64,000 nt of DNA from Verrucomicrobiota bacterium (GTDB lineage: Bacteria > Verrucomicrobiota > Verrucomicrobiia > Opitutales > Opitutaceae), in NCBI GenBank assembly GCA_016721945.1, contig JADKHC010000003.1:124001-188000 (forward strand), read 5' to 3'. The notes under the pieces were generated by a model, which was not told the DNA's origin, did not search any database, and saw nothing but the letters and a program-made list of their open reading frames with translations. The position numbers were made by a program, and so were the translations under genes. Each line of letters opens with the position of its first letter. Positions within the stretch are counted from its first letter, which is position 1. Positions 10,875 to 19,706 of the stretch are shown here, one piece after another.

Positions 10875-12368
10875 ATGGCCTCTGTTCCTAATCTCGCCGC
10901 TTCCTTCGATCCTGCGACTTCGCCTGACCTGGTGAAACGTGCGGAGTTGAGCGAGATCGATGCGTCAACCAAAGTTCCCGCTCTCTTTTTTCTCGGCTCG
11001 GCCGTTCTCTGGCTGCTGGTAGGCACGGCCTTCGCGCTGATTTCTTCGTTCAAGCTCCATACGCCAAATTATTTTGGCGATATCGAGTGGCTCACGTTTG
11101 GGCGCACGCGCACTGCACATCTTAATGCCGTGATCTACGGGTGGAGCGTGAATGCAGCCTTCGCGGTAGCTTTCTGGCTCATGGCGAGACTTTCGCGCAG
11201 CGTACTACGCCATTCAGGCCTGCTGATGATCGCTGGCGCGTTCTGGAACATCGGCGTGACCATTGGCATTATTGGCATTCTCACTGGTGACTCGACCTCG
11301 ATCGAATGGCTGGAAATGCCGCCGTACGCGACACCGCTGCTTTTTGTCGCTTATGCTTTGATCGGTGCGTGGGCGTTGATCACTTTTCGCTTCGGCAAGT
11401 CCGGCCATATCTACGTTTCGCAATGGTACTTGTTGGCTGCATTGTTTTGGTTCCCTTGGTTGTACTCGATTGCTCAGATCATGCTCATCCTTGAACCAGC
11501 GCGTGGTACGGTGCAGGCGCTCGTGAATTGGTGGTTTGCCCACAATGTTCTCGGCCTCTGGTTCACGCCGATCGGTCTGGCGGCGGTTTATTACTTTCTC
11601 CCGAAGGTTCTCGGTAAACCGATTCACAGCTACTACCTCTCGATTCTTGGTTTTTGGTCTCTGGCCTTGTTCTATAACTGGGCGGGCGTGCATCACTTGA
11701 TCGGCGGACCGGTTCCAGCGTGGGTGCTCTCGGCCGGTATTGCGGCGAGCTTCATGATGGCGATCCCGGTAATCGTCACAGGTATCAACCACCACATGAC
11801 GATGGTCGGTAGTTTTAGTGCCCTCAAATACAGTCCCACGCTGCGCTTTATTGTTTTTGGCGCCGTCAGCTACACCATCACGAGTTTGATTGGTTCCCTT
11901 ATGGCGGACCGGCAGGTGAACGAGGTAGTTCACTTCACGCACTTCACCGTAGCGCACGCCCATCAGGGCATGTACGCGTTCTTCACGATGGTGATGTTCG
12001 GCTCCATCTACTACATCCTTCCCCGTATCCTCCTGAAAGAGTGGCCCTCGGCGATGTTGATCAGCGTGCATTTCTGGACCGTTGCGGTGGGTATCACTGT
12101 CTATGTTGTCGGGCTCTCGATTGGTGGCATCAAGCAAGGGCTTGAAATGAACAACGCCGACATACCGTTCCTTTCGACGACAGCGGCTAGTGTCGTGACT
12201 AACACCATTCCCTATCTTCTTTCGCGCAGTCTGTCTGGCGTATTGATGACGATTGGTCATATGGCCTTTGCCGTAAATATCTCCTGGATGTTGTTGCGGC
12301 CGCGCGCTCCGCAGGCGACCACGCCTACGCTCTTCCAAAATCCGCCGGAGATGGAGGTTGCCCGATGA
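10875..12368 (+). CDS. ccoN: cbb3-type cytochrome c oxidase subunit I
   Basis: Catalytic heme-copper oxidase subunit, 497 residues with about 12 helices. Likely heme/copper ligands lie in FGRTRTAHLNAVIYGW (low-spin heme), WWFAHNVLGLWF (CuB His and the cross-linked Tyr region), HHLIGG and GINHHMTMVG, and FTHFTVAHAHQGMYAF. It reduces oxygen to water and pumps protons. The stop overlaps the ccoO start (ATGA). It is fused into one operon with Alternative Complex III, which suggests a physical supercomplex. Confidence 0.95.
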   Translation: MASVPNLAASFDPATSPDLVKRAELSEIDASTKVPALFFLGSAVLWLLVGTAFALISSFKLHTPNYFGDIEWLTFGRTRTAHLNAVIYGWSVNAAFAVAFWLMARLSRSVLRHSGLLMIAGAFWNIGVTIGIIGILTGDSTSIEWLEMPPYATPLLFVAYALIGAWALITFRFGKSGHIYVSQWYLLAALFWFPWLYSIAQIMLILEPARGTVQALVNWWFAHNVLGLWFTPIGLAAVYYFLPKVLGKPIHSYYLSILGFWSLALFYNWAGVHHLIGGPVPAWVLSAGIAASFMMAIPVIVTGINHHMTMVGSFSALKYSPTLRFIVFGAVSYTITSLIGSLMADRQVNEVVHFTHFTVAHAHQGMYAFFTMVMFGSIYYILPRILLKEWPSAMLISVHFWTVAVGITVYVVGLSIGGIKQGLEMNNADIPFLSTTAASVVTNTIPYLLSRSLSGVLMTIGHMAFAVNISWMLLRPRAPQATTPTLFQNPPEMEVAR

Positions 12369-13024
12369 ATCGCGCACCGCTCATTTTTCTCGGCATCTTC
12401 TTCACGTTAGCGTTCTCGTGGACGGGCATCATTCTCACGAACCAACTGACGTATGGCAAACTGGAGCCCATTGTAGACCAGACGGAAAATAAATCCTACC
12501 CCGAAGCACTTCCCGGCCTGGCCGCCCAAGGCAAGCTCGTGTATCAGGATCTCGGATGCATCTATTGCCATAGCCAGCAGGTGCGCAGGCCTGGTTTCGG
12601 TGCAGACGACAAACGCGGTTGGGGCGACCGCCAGAGTGTGGCGCGCGACTATATTCGCGAAGGCCGCGTTCTTCTTGGCACCATGCGCACCGGCCCTGAT
12701 CTCCGTAATATCGGAGCGCGGCAGGCCTCACGCGACTGGCACATGTTGCATCTTTACGATCCACAGATCACCTCCAAGGGATCTATCATGGCGCCATTCC
12801 CATTTCTTTTTGAGACGCATAAGATTGTGGGTCAGCCATCGCCCAAGGCGATCAAGCTGCCTGCGCCTTATACGGCTGTTCCCGGCTATGAAGTGGTGCC
12901 GACACCACGCGCCGAGGCACTCGTTGCGTATTTGCAGAGCTTGAAAGACAGCTACGCGTATCCAGAAACCAGGAACGTATTTGTCGAACCAGCTTCTGCC
13001 GGCAAAATGGAGGATAAGCAATGA
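12365..13024 (+). CDS. ccoO: cbb3-type oxidase subunit II, monoheme cytochrome c
   Basis: 219-residue subunit with an N-terminal membrane anchor (about 6-27) and one heme site CIYCHSQQVR near residue 65, followed by the family pattern RPGFGADDKRGWG. The C-terminal half contains MAPFPFLF, where the axial Met is expected. It delivers electrons to CcoN. Its ends overlap ccoN and the following cytochrome gene by four bases each. Confidence 0.94.
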   Translation: MNRAPLIFLGIFFTLAFSWTGIILTNQLTYGKLEPIVDQTENKSYPEALPGLAAQGKLVYQDLGCIYCHSQQVRRPGFGADDKRGWGDRQSVARDYIREGRVLLGTMRTGPDLRNIGARQASRDWHMLHLYDPQITSKGSIMAPFPFLFETHKIVGQPSPKAIKLPAPYTAVPGYEVVPTPRAEALVAYLQSLKDSYAYPETRNVFVEPASAGKMEDKQ

Positions 13025-13716
13025 GCGCCGTAGATCCGCAGGATAAAAATCCTAAAATCGAACAGGCGGGTGCTTCAGACGAGAGCATCCAACAGGTTCA
13101 CTCGATTCTGCTGCGCGAGAAACCGGAGCCCGAAGAAAACCACTCGCCGATGCCGCTCTTTCTGCTCGGCTTCATTTCGGCGATGGTGCTGATGGTCGCG
13201 ATTTATTTTGTCCACAACAGCGGTGGCCTCAGTCAGTCTTTCAGCTTCAAACAAGCGGCAATGGTGTATGACGAGCGGTTCGACCCGAAGAACGCACCGA
13301 GTGCGGGCGCAGAGGTTAAAATCGACCCCTTGGCCTTAGGAAAAAAGAACTACGCTTCGGTTTGTGCAGCCTGCCATCAGCCGAATGGTTTGGGTGTGCC
13401 CGGAGTATATCCTCCGCTGGCGAAGTCCGAATGGGTCACTGGCAGCGAGGAGCGCATAATCAGGATTCTGCTCCATGGTTTGCAGGGACCGATTAAGGTC
13501 GAAGGTAAGGAGTACAACAGCGCCATGCCTGCGATAGGACCGGGCGGTTATAATTTCTCGGATGAAAGAATCGCTGCCGTGCTGACTTATATCCGTCAGG
13601 AATGGGGTAACAGCGCACCTGCTGTCACCAAGGAAAAGGTTACTGAGATCCGTACCAAGGCCGCCGCTGGCCGCACCACTGCATGGACCTCAGCTGAGCT
13701 CGACGCGATTCCGTAA
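13021..13716 (+). CDS. ccoP: monoheme cytochrome c, CcoP-like third oxidase subunit
   Basis: 231-residue protein in the position of ccoP. It has one membrane helix (about residues 43-64) and one heme site, CAACHQPNGLGVPGVYPPL, near residue 118. Classical CcoP is longer and has two hemes, so this is a one-heme version. The axial Met is likely in NSAMPAIGPGGYNFSDERI. It overlaps ccoO by four bases and is the last gene of the operon; a strong palindrome follows. CcoP is the best call from position. A generic class I cytochrome c with an anchor is the alternative. Confidence 0.82.
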   Translation: MSAVDPQDKNPKIEQAGASDESIQQVHSILLREKPEPEENHSPMPLFLLGFISAMVLMVAIYFVHNSGGLSQSFSFKQAAMVYDERFDPKNAPSAGAEVKIDPLALGKKNYASVCAACHQPNGLGVPGVYPPLAKSEWVTGSEERIIRILLHGLQGPIKVEGKEYNSAMPAIGPGGYNFSDERIAAVLTYIRQEWGNSAPAVTKEKVTEIRTKAAAGRTTAWTSAELDAIP

Positions 13717-13762
13717 GGTAAATTCATGCCGCGTTGTATCAACGCACTGGTTTTCCTTTTCT

Positions 13763-13784
13763 GGCGCGTTAGGGATAACGCGCC
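13763..13784. repeat. palindrome of the GGCGCGTTA family between convergent genes
   Basis: Perfect 9-base arms GGCGCGTTA and TAACGCGCC around a 4-base loop. It lies between the ends of the ccoP-like gene and holB and could act as a terminator for both, although no clear T-run follows on either strand. A close copy occurs at 21549-21570, so it is probably a dispersed palindromic element. Confidence 0.75.
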
Positions 13785-13816
13785 CTATCACCAAACTATC
13801 GGAAATCGGTCGAGTT

Positions 13817-14809
13817 CTACTTGCGATTCCAGAGGCGTAGCGATGCCAGCAGAAAATCTTCCAGTGCGGCAGATTCGTTTAGATTTACTCGCAGCAGGCC
13901 GACGGCGTGTTCGAGTTTTTCGATCGAAGACGTCAACGCACGGCGTGTTCCGCCGTCGTTTTCTTTCAAGCGGGGCAGCGCAAAAGTCCGCGTAGCTTGT
14001 TCGATCTCGATGAAGAGCCGTGCGCGCAGTCCGTTGGCGATGCCGGTCTCGATGGCGACTTGTTCTTCCTCGGTGATCTCGGCGGGAAGTTTCTCTTTTT
14101 GCTTTTTCCAAACCTCACCCGTTGCGAAATCGAGGATCGCACCGAACCGGGCGATAAGACCATAGGCAGCGAAGATCGAGCCGGACACCGCTTTTTTGTC
14201 GGTGATACCGCCAGTCAGGCCGGTAAGCCATGCGCGATAGTCGTCGATCCAGGCTGCCCATCCATCGGGCGCGTAGCCAGCACTGGCCGTGGGAAAGCGG
14301 AAATTCAAGCACCGGCTGCGGATCGTAGTGAGTAGCGCGTAGGGCCGTGTCGTGAGTAGGAGGATGGTGGTATTGGCCGGCGGCTCCTCCAGGGTTTTAA
14401 GAAAAATATTGGCGGCCGAGGTGTTCATCCGGTCGCATTCGAGGATGAGCGCGACTTTGCGCGGGGCCATCGTGGGCGAAACCTGCACCTTGCCGATGAG
14501 CGCGCGGGTGGCGTCAGCGGAGATTTGGCGCATTTTGCCGGTTGGGCGGAGCACGAAGAAGTCGGGATGTTGTTCGGGGGCGAAGCGCGGGGCTTCCATG
14601 CCGGGCAGGCCGAACCCGCCGATTTCATCTTTCGCGTTGAGCAGGCGGTCGGCGATTGCGAGCCCGACGAGTTGTAGCGTCTCTATATCGTCACCCGTGA
14701 GCAGAAGGCTGTGCGAGAGGCGTTCTCGCTTGATCGCTCGTTCGATCACGGCGATGGATGGCGAGCTGGCCACGGCGTTTGGCCAAGGCATTGTTTCTGC
14801 CGATGACAT
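13817..14809 (-). CDS. holB: DNA polymerase III delta' subunit
   Basis: 330-residue clamp-loader subunit. The N-terminal AAA+-like fold shows the delta' patterns LSHSLLLTGDD, the segment KVALILECDRMNTSAANIFLKTLEEPP (given here only in part: CDRMNTSAANIFLKTLEEPP) and TTILLLTTRPYALLTTIRSRC. As in other delta' proteins the Walker A loop is not preserved. It works with the gamma/tau and delta subunits to load the sliding clamp. It lies 23 bases downstream of tmk, the usual tmk-holB arrangement. Confidence 0.9.
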   Translation of the reverse strand: MSSAETMPWPNAVASSPSIAVIERAIKRERLSHSLLLTGDDIETLQLVGLAIADRLLNAKDEIGGFGLPGMEAPRFAPEQHPDFFVLRPTGKMRQISADATRALIGKVQVSPTMAPRKVALILECDRMNTSAANIFLKTLEEPPANTTILLLTTRPYALLTTIRSRCLNFRFPTASAGYAPDGWAAWIDDYRAWLTGLTGGITDKKAVSGSIFAAYGLIARFGAILDFATGEVWKKQKEKLPAEITEEEQVAIETGIANGLRARLFIEIEQATRTFALPRLKENDGGTRRALTSSIEKLEHAVGLLRVNLNESAALEDFLLASLRLWNRK

Positions 14810-14832
14810 CGGGCGCGGGAAGCGTCGCTTGC

Positions 14833-15534
14833 TTAGGCCTTGACGGTGGTTCGCTTGGCCGGCTTGCGTGCGGGCTTGGCGGTTTTCATCAGGCGTTCCT
14901 GCACGGCAGACCAGACTAGTTTTGCGATCATGTCTTCACGCTTGGTGCCGTCGATCACGACGAAGCGTTCCGGCAGGCCCTTGGCGAGCACGAGATAACC
15001 GGCGCGGACTTTTTCGTAGAAATCGATATTCTCACGTTCCATGCGATCAGGCAGATCGCTCGCGCGCTGGCGGATGCGGGCGAGACTCACGCTGGTCGGC
15101 ACGTCGATCACGATGGTGAGATCAGGCATGACGTTACCGACGGCAAAACGGTTGATCTGATTGACCGGACCCATCGCGAGATTGCGGCCGATGCCTTGGT
15201 AAACGGTGGAAGAGTCGAGGAACCGGTCGCTGAGTACAAACGCGCCCCGGAGCAGGGCAGGGGCGATGACCTCGCGCACGAGTTGGGCGCGGGCGGCGGC
15301 AAAGAGCAGCAATTCGGTCTCGGCGCACATCTCGTCGCCTTTGGAATTGTGGACGATGATGTTTCGAATTTGCTCGCCGATCTCGGTGCCGCCGGGCTCG
15401 CGCGTGGAGATGACGTCGCGTTTAGCTTTCTGCAGACGTTCTGCGAGGTGAGCGATCTGAGTGGATTTCCCGCTGCCCTCTGAACCTTCAAAGGAAATAA
15501 GTTTGCCGAGAGGTTTTTGATCTTTGAGAGGCAT
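14833..15534 (-). CDS. tmk: thymidylate kinase
   Basis: 233-residue enzyme that phosphorylates dTMP to dTDP. It shows P-loop FEGSEGSGKSTQ, the DR-type motif STREPGGTEIGEQIR, and LSDRFLDSSTVYQGIGR, all classical for bacterial Tmk. The C-terminal about 20 residues are a Lys/Arg-rich tail (KPARKPAKRTTVKA) beyond the usual fold. The gene is the first of a tmk-holB pair and is divergent from the ExbB-like gene. Confidence 0.93.
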   Translation of the reverse strand: MPLKDQKPLGKLISFEGSEGSGKSTQIAHLAERLQKAKRDVISTREPGGTEIGEQIRNIIVHNSKGDEMCAETELLLFAAARAQLVREVIAPALLRGAFVLSDRFLDSSTVYQGIGRNLAMGPVNQINRFAVGNVMPDLTIVIDVPTSVSLARIRQRASDLPDRMERENIDFYEKVRAGYLVLAKGLPERFVVIDGTKREDMIAKLVWSAVQERLMKTAKPARKPAKRTTVKA

Positions 15535-15720
15535 GGACGGATTCTGGAAGATTTATTGCGCGGGGGCGAGGACGTATTGTGGGTGGCGCGAGGATTGTCG
15601 CGTCGGTACGAGGCAAAAAAACCAACGTCCCGGGCGCAACTCGATTCGCACGGCGTCGTGTGTGTTTTCCATTGAATGCTCCGCCTAAACGCTCCAACTC
15701 TTCACACACATTTGATTTTC

Positions 15721-16410
15721 ATGATGACGTCTTTTTTTGCCACCACGAATCCCGTTCAGGTTTTTCTGCGCTGCGACCCTGCCGGCCAGGTCATCACGGT
15801 GGGCTTGATGATCGCGAGCCTGATTGCGTGGACGGTGATGTTCGGAAAACATTTTGAGCTTAAACGGCTGCGCATGCTCAACCATTCCTTTGAGCAAAGA
15901 CTGCGCGAAGAGCGTTCGCTGCTGAAGCTTCCGGAATCGTTTCGCGGCAAGCGCGTGATTCCCTACGGCGACTTGTTCGCCGATGCGATCGAAGCTTACT
16001 GGCGCGCGGAGGCCATGGCCCGCGAACGAGGCGAGACAGCGGTGCGCACACGACTCGAACATGCAGAAAACGCCCTGCAGCGCTCATTCGCCCAGCAGAC
16101 GCTCCGCTACGAATCCAACATGGTTTTTCTCGCCACGCTGGTGTCAGCTGCGCCGTTCATGGGATTGCTCGGCACCGTCTGGGGCGTGATGGAGGCCTTC
16201 AGCGCAGTCTCGCTCCAACAAACCGCCAGTATCCAAACCCTAGCGCCCGGCGTTTCTGCGGCGCTGCTCACGACCATCGCCGGCCTGATCGTCGCGATTC
16301 CCTCGGTCATCGGTTACAATTTCCTACTCGCCAGCACCAAGATCTTGATCACGGAAATCGAGAATTACGCCAGCTCGCTCGCCGATCGCATTGAACTGGA
16401 ATCGCAGTAA
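15721..16410 (+). CDS. MotA/TolQ/ExbB proton channel family protein
   Basis: 229-residue inner-membrane protein with three predicted helices: near residues 18-40, then two long C-terminal helices. The hallmark pattern FLATLVSAAPFMGLLGTVWG is followed by ALLTTIAGLIVAIPSVIGYN. It forms a proton channel with the ExbD/TolR-like protein and drives an energised envelope protein. The frame is open from 15676, but ATG 15721 (or 15724) gives the normal short N-terminus. It is separated from its exbD partner by a four-helix-bundle gene. Confidence 0.9.
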   Translation: MMTSFFATTNPVQVFLRCDPAGQVITVGLMIASLIAWTVMFGKHFELKRLRMLNHSFEQRLREERSLLKLPESFRGKRVIPYGDLFADAIEAYWRAEAMARERGETAVRTRLEHAENALQRSFAQQTLRYESNMVFLATLVSAAPFMGLLGTVWGVMEAFSAVSLQQTASIQTLAPGVSAALLTTIAGLIVAIPSVIGYNFLLASTKILITEIENYASSLADRIELESQ

Positions 16411-16411
16411 C

Positions 16412-16872
16412 TGGTTATTGCTTACTGCATATTGGAAATTGGTTATTTCTTATTGATTCCAGAAATCTTCTCCATGACAGGGGTAACAACATCATCGCAG
16501 ACCAAGGCGGAGCAGCTTCAGGAGCGCTTGATCGCTTTTGCGGTTCGCATACTTCCTCTAGCCAATTGCCTTCACGTCACGTTTGCAGGAAAGCATATCG
16601 CCGATCAACTGTTGCGCTCCGGTACATCTGCCGCACCGAATTATGCGGAAGCCCGGTCTGCCGAAAGCAAAGCGGACTTTGTCCATAAGCTCAGGATCGC
16701 AGTCAAAGAGCTCAACGAGACCGATGTCTGGCTGCAGATCACCCAACGCAGCGGGCTATTAAAGGCAGAGCTCTTGGATGGCATGCTGACAGCATGCGGT
16801 GAGTTGAAACGAATCTTAGGCGCGTCAATCCACACCGCGCGTGGCAGTACAATAAGCGCTAAGCAATAACCA
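16412..16872. repeat. inverted repeats enclosing the four-helix-bundle cassette
   Basis: TGGTTATTGCTTA at 16412-16424 is exactly reverse-complemented at 16860-16872. A second, 9-base pair (AATTGGTTA at about 16437 and TAACCAATT at 16881-16889) lies nearby. The repeats enclose the gene between the exbB and exbD homologues, which suggests the segment arrived as a unit. Confidence 0.7.
16474..16869 (+). CDS. four-helix-bundle protein (23S rRNA intervening-sequence type)
   Basis: 131-residue, mostly helical protein of the S23/IVP four-helix-bundle family. Diagnostic stretches are QLLRSGTSAAPNYAEARSAES, DFVHKLRIAVKELNETDVWL and a C-terminal LTACGELKRIL. Members occur in 23S rRNA intervening sequences and, as Avd, in diversity-generating retroelements. 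Most are solitary and of unknown role. The ATG at 16474 gives the usual length; the frame extends to 16432. It interrupts an otherwise tight exbB-exbD-tonB group. Confidence 0.85.
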   Translation: MTGVTTSSQTKAEQLQERLIAFAVRILPLANCLHVTFAGKHIADQLLRSGTSAAPNYAEARSAESKADFVHKLRIAVKELNETDVWLQITQRSGLLKAELLDGMLTACGELKRILGASIHTARGSTISAKQ

Positions 16873-16894
16873 ATCTCAAGTAACCAATTCCTCC

Positions 16895-17323
16895 ATGGCA
16901 CGCACCTTCAGAAGACCTCGGGCGTCACATCCGATCGCGGAGCTCAACGTCACCAACATGGTCGACCTTGGGTTTACGTTGCTGATCATTTTCATGATCG
17001 CCACGCCGCTGATCAACCAGGAGCAATCGATTCCGATCGATCTGCCGGTTGAATCGAAACGTGATCAGATCAAACCCGACAAAGACACGAAGTTCATCAC
17101 GGTTGCGATCGACAACAAAGGAGCTTATTTTCTAGACGGAAACGCCATCGCTATGTCTCGGCTTAGCGACCGGTTGAAAGAGCTCGGCCAGCAGCCTAAA
17201 CCTCCTGTCGTTCGTATCCGCGGCGATGCGAAGGTGGTGTACGAAAAGATCATCAACCTGATGGACGAACTTCATAAGCATAACCTCAGCAAAATCAGTT
17301 TCGATACCCAGGCGAAAGACTGA
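16895..17323 (+). CDS. ExbD/TolR family biopolymer transport protein
   Basis: 142-residue protein with a short cytoplasmic start, one membrane helix (about 24-44, VDLGFTLLIIFMIATPL) and a periplasmic domain. The helix contains the Asp of the ExbD/TolR proton site (NMVDLGFTLL). The rest contains the family's DNKGAYFLDG and VRIRGDAKVVYEKI. It would act with the ExbB-like protein at 15721 and the TonB-like protein that follows. Confidence 0.9.
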   Translation: MARTFRRPRASHPIAELNVTNMVDLGFTLLIIFMIATPLINQEQSIPIDLPVESKRDQIKPDKDTKFITVAIDNKGAYFLDGNAIAMSRLSDRLKELGQQPKPPVVRIRGDAKVVYEKIINLMDELHKHNLSKISFDTQAKD

Positions 17324-17365
17324 GTGTAAGAAACTGCTGCCTGCTGCGTCATATCATTGGCCGCC

Positions 17366-18334
17366 ATGACCGCCCGTACCGCCAACGCATTTCTCCTCTC
17401 CGCGACAATCCATGCATTGTTCGCGGCTGCGTTGCTTTACACGGCTTACTCGATGAAGGACGGGGTGATCGGTAAGGCGAAAGAATTTATCATCGTAGCT
17501 GGCCCAGGCGACAACTACGCAGCAACTGTCGCGCCCTCTCTCGGCACACCAGAAGGCAAAGGGATACAGATCGAAATGCCACCCGGGCCGCCTACGCCAA
17601 CACCGGCGATTACGCCGCCTTCTGTGGACCCGATCGTCACTGCGCCGCCCGAGCCAGCGCCCGTGCAGGCCGTTCCGCCGCCCAAAGTCGAACCTAAGTC
17701 CGTAGCCAAACCTGAGCCGTCTCCAGTTAAAGCGGCGGAAGTTAAGCCGACCACGAAAGTCGACACGGTACCTAATCCCGCCAAGACCTTTAACCGCAAA
17801 ACCAACGCCATAGCTTGGCGACAGAAAGTACAGCGGGAAAAAGAAGCCAAGGAAGCCGCCCGACAAGCTGCGCTCGCAGCCAAAAACGCCGATATCGCCG
17901 CCAAGAAGGCAGCCCTTCTCGCCCAATCCAAAGGCGGCGGAGGCCAGTCAAAGATCGCCAAGATCGACGCCGAAGGCATCGCCAAAGGCGTGCTCGGCGG
18001 TTCGACCGCGAACAAGACCGGTGGCGCCGGAGGCACTGCCCTTAGCCGCGAAGAGCAGGATTTGCTGGGGACGTATATTGCTTTATTGAAACAACACTTT
18101 CGGGAGGCTCATGAAAAACCGACGGGCTTGAGTGATTTGCTCGCGGCTAAGGTGGAGTTTTTCGTAGCGGCGGACGGCTCAATTTCCAAAGTAAGCATCA
18201 CCCAATCGTCAGGAAATGCGGAGTTTGACCAGTCGGTTTTGGCCGCGATTCGCAACGCCCGCACCATCGGTCCACGGCCGGATGGTAAGAGCAGTATGTT
18301 GAGCACGCGATTTAAGATGAAAGATGAGGATTAA
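17366..18334 (+). CDS. TonB/TolA-like energy transducer
   Basis: 322-residue periplasm-spanning protein. One N-terminal helix (about residues 8-27) is followed by a Pro-rich stretch (about 60-130), a Lys/Ala/Glu-rich helical region (about 145-205) and a Gly-rich spacer. A C-terminal TonB/TolA fold holds LLKQHFREAHEKPTGL, VEFFVAADGSISKVSITQSS and FDQSVLAAIRNA. The ATG at 17366 is preferred to the in-frame TTG at 17357. The domain order is closer to TolA than to a short TonB, but the set lacks tolB/pal here. Confidence 0.85.
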   Translation: MTARTANAFLLSATIHALFAAALLYTAYSMKDGVIGKAKEFIIVAGPGDNYAATVAPSLGTPEGKGIQIEMPPGPPTPTPAITPPSVDPIVTAPPEPAPVQAVPPPKVEPKSVAKPEPSPVKAAEVKPTTKVDTVPNPAKTFNRKTNAIAWRQKVQREKEAKEAARQAALAAKNADIAAKKAALLAQSKGGGGQSKIAKIDAEGIAKGVLGGSTANKTGGAGGTALSREEQDLLGTYIALLKQHFREAHEKPTGLSDLLAAKVEFFVAADGSISKVSITQSSGNAEFDQSVLAAIRNARTIGPRPDGKSSMLSTRFKMKDED

Positions 18335-18390
18335 AAAGTCCTTGCCTTCCTGCGCGAAACTTTGATTTTCCACAACCTCACGTTGGAGAC

Positions 18391-18466
18391 GGGCTCGTAG
18401 CTCAGTTGGAAGAGCGCCTCAATGGCATTGAGGAGGTCGTCAGTTCGAACCTGATCGAGTCCACCA
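18391..18466 (+). tRNA. tRNA-Ala (anticodon GGC)
   Basis: 76 bases including an encoded CCA. The acceptor stem GGGCTCG pairs with CGAGTCC, the anticodon loop ATGGCAT gives GGC, and the T-loop is GTTCGAA. Its 3' 25 bases form the left end of a direct repeat found again at 21120, so it is the attachment site of the element that follows. An integrase gene runs antisense through almost all of the tRNA. Confidence 0.95.
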
Positions 18467-19706
18467 ATGTGTTAGAAAGGCGGGAGGGTTCGGAAGGCGG
18501 CTCAGTACGTCTAAAAGCGACATTGTCAGGGGGTTGTGAGGAAGCAAGCAAAAGCCCCGAAACGACAGGTTGCGTCTCGTTTTGACCACAAACGGCCCCA
18601 GCGTGTACATGCCGGTGTGTATGCACATCCGGTAACTTGAAAGAGGGCAGTTTTGCCATTTCCGAGGTCAGCGGCAACAAACGCGCGTCCGTGTAAGTGC
18701 GCATCGTCAATTTCATATCGCTGTGCCGCATGATTTCCATCGCGGCCCGAGGTGAAACCCCGCTCGCTTGAAGGTGAGAACCGAAAGTCGTGCGGAGTGC
18801 GTGAAAATCAACCCGTCGCCCGTGCTCATCTACGGGGAGAATCTGCGCTTTGGTCAGATCGCGCTTGAACGTATCCATGTTCGGCACCTTGCCGAAAAAT
18901 GCCCTTTCAAAGGGTTGGGTGAGCTCTGGGCGGAATGCCTTCAAAGCTTGCACCAGTTCAGGCCGTAGCTCGAGCGCAGCTGGTTTGGCGTTCTTAGAAA
19001 TCGAATCAGGCACGCGCACACAAGGCACAGCCAGGTCAAGTTCAAGATCGCCCCACGTCAACCGGTTCAGCTCGTGCCGACGCAAGCCGGTGTAAATTGC
19101 CATGAGGTAGACCGTCGCCCGACGCGGGGGAACGGCAGTGAGCAAGCGTTCAATCTCATCCGACGACAGCGCTCGCCGATGCCCACGGCCCCGTTTGATT
19201 GAAACCCTTTCCACTATGCGGAGCGGATTAGCCAAAAGTTGATTTTGACGAACCATCCAATTGAGGAAACCGCACATGTAACCCAAAACATCATTGAGAA
19301 ATTTGGGGCTAAGATTAGAGGTTACGCGCCATTCGGTGAACGAGCGAGGAGTCACATCGCGCAGATAGTGCCATCCGCAACGCGTGAAGAGTTTCGGCAG
19401 CGTACGCCGATAGGCTTTCACGGTGTTCGGCGAACGTTCCTTGGCCACGACATCCGCCAGGAAGGCCGTCAATAGGTCGCCCAATGGCTTTTGCGCGGCT
19501 TTGCGTGACTGTTTGGGAGCAAGGATGCCCGCCGCCTCTCGTTCGGATTCTTGAACCAGCTCCCAGAGCTTTTGTTCAGCAACGCGCTTATCAGTCACGT
19601 GCAGCGCAAAAACCTTTGGCTTGATCCAACCATCAAGCCGGATCTTTGCCGAGTAGAGACGCGAAACCACACCACGGCTCGAAGAATGAAAGACAAAGGC
19701 GATCAT
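18402..19706 (-). CDS. tyrosine-type site-specific integrase
   Basis: 434-residue recombinase of the tyrosine family. The N-terminal core-binding part has RSPNTVKAYRRTLPKL. The catalytic part has YTGLRRHELNRLTW (first Arg), HALRTTFGSHLQASG (His-x-x-Arg), IMRHSDMKLTMRTYTDA (His/Tyr nucleophile). It inserts or excises the element at tRNA-Ala. The start overlaps the AlpA-like gene by four bases. The last about 22 residues (from VDSIRFEL on) are encoded by the complement of the tRNA, so the C-terminus is formed only after integration at this site. Confidence 0.92.
   Translation of the reverse strand: MIAFVFHSSSRGVVSRLYSAKIRLDGWIKPKVFALHVTDKRVAEQKLWELVQESEREAAGILAPKQSRKAAQKPLGDLLTAFLADVVAKERSPNTVKAYRRTLPKLFTRCGWHYLRDVTPRSFTEWRVTSNLSPKFLNDVLGYMCGFLNWMVRQNQLLANPLRIVERVSIKRGRGHRRALSSDEIERLLTAVPPRRATVYLMAIYTGLRRHELNRLTWGDLELDLAVPCVRVPDSISKNAKPAALELRPELVQALKAFRPELTQPFERAFFGKVPNMDTFKRDLTKAQILPVDEHGRRVDFHALRTTFGSHLQASGVSPRAAMEIMRHSDMKLTMRTYTDARLLPLTSEMAKLPSFKLPDVHTHRHVHAGAVCGQNETQPVVSGLLLASSQPPDNVAFRRTEPPSEPSRLSNTLVDSIRFELTTSSMPLRRSSN
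18442..18516. repeat. left attachment repeat (attL), tRNA-Ala 3' end
   Basis: 75 bases identical to 21120-21194. The first 25 bases are the tRNA-Ala 3' end with CCA. The rest is the 3' part of the integrase gene read on the minus strand. Similarity, no longer perfect, continues to about 18650. Confidence 0.9.

Noticed and set aside
13726..13995. Plus-strand ORF of 89 codons after the ccoP-like gene
   Set aside because: It lies antisense over holB, is rich in Arg/Ser and has no family pattern; the palindrome at 13763 sits inside it.
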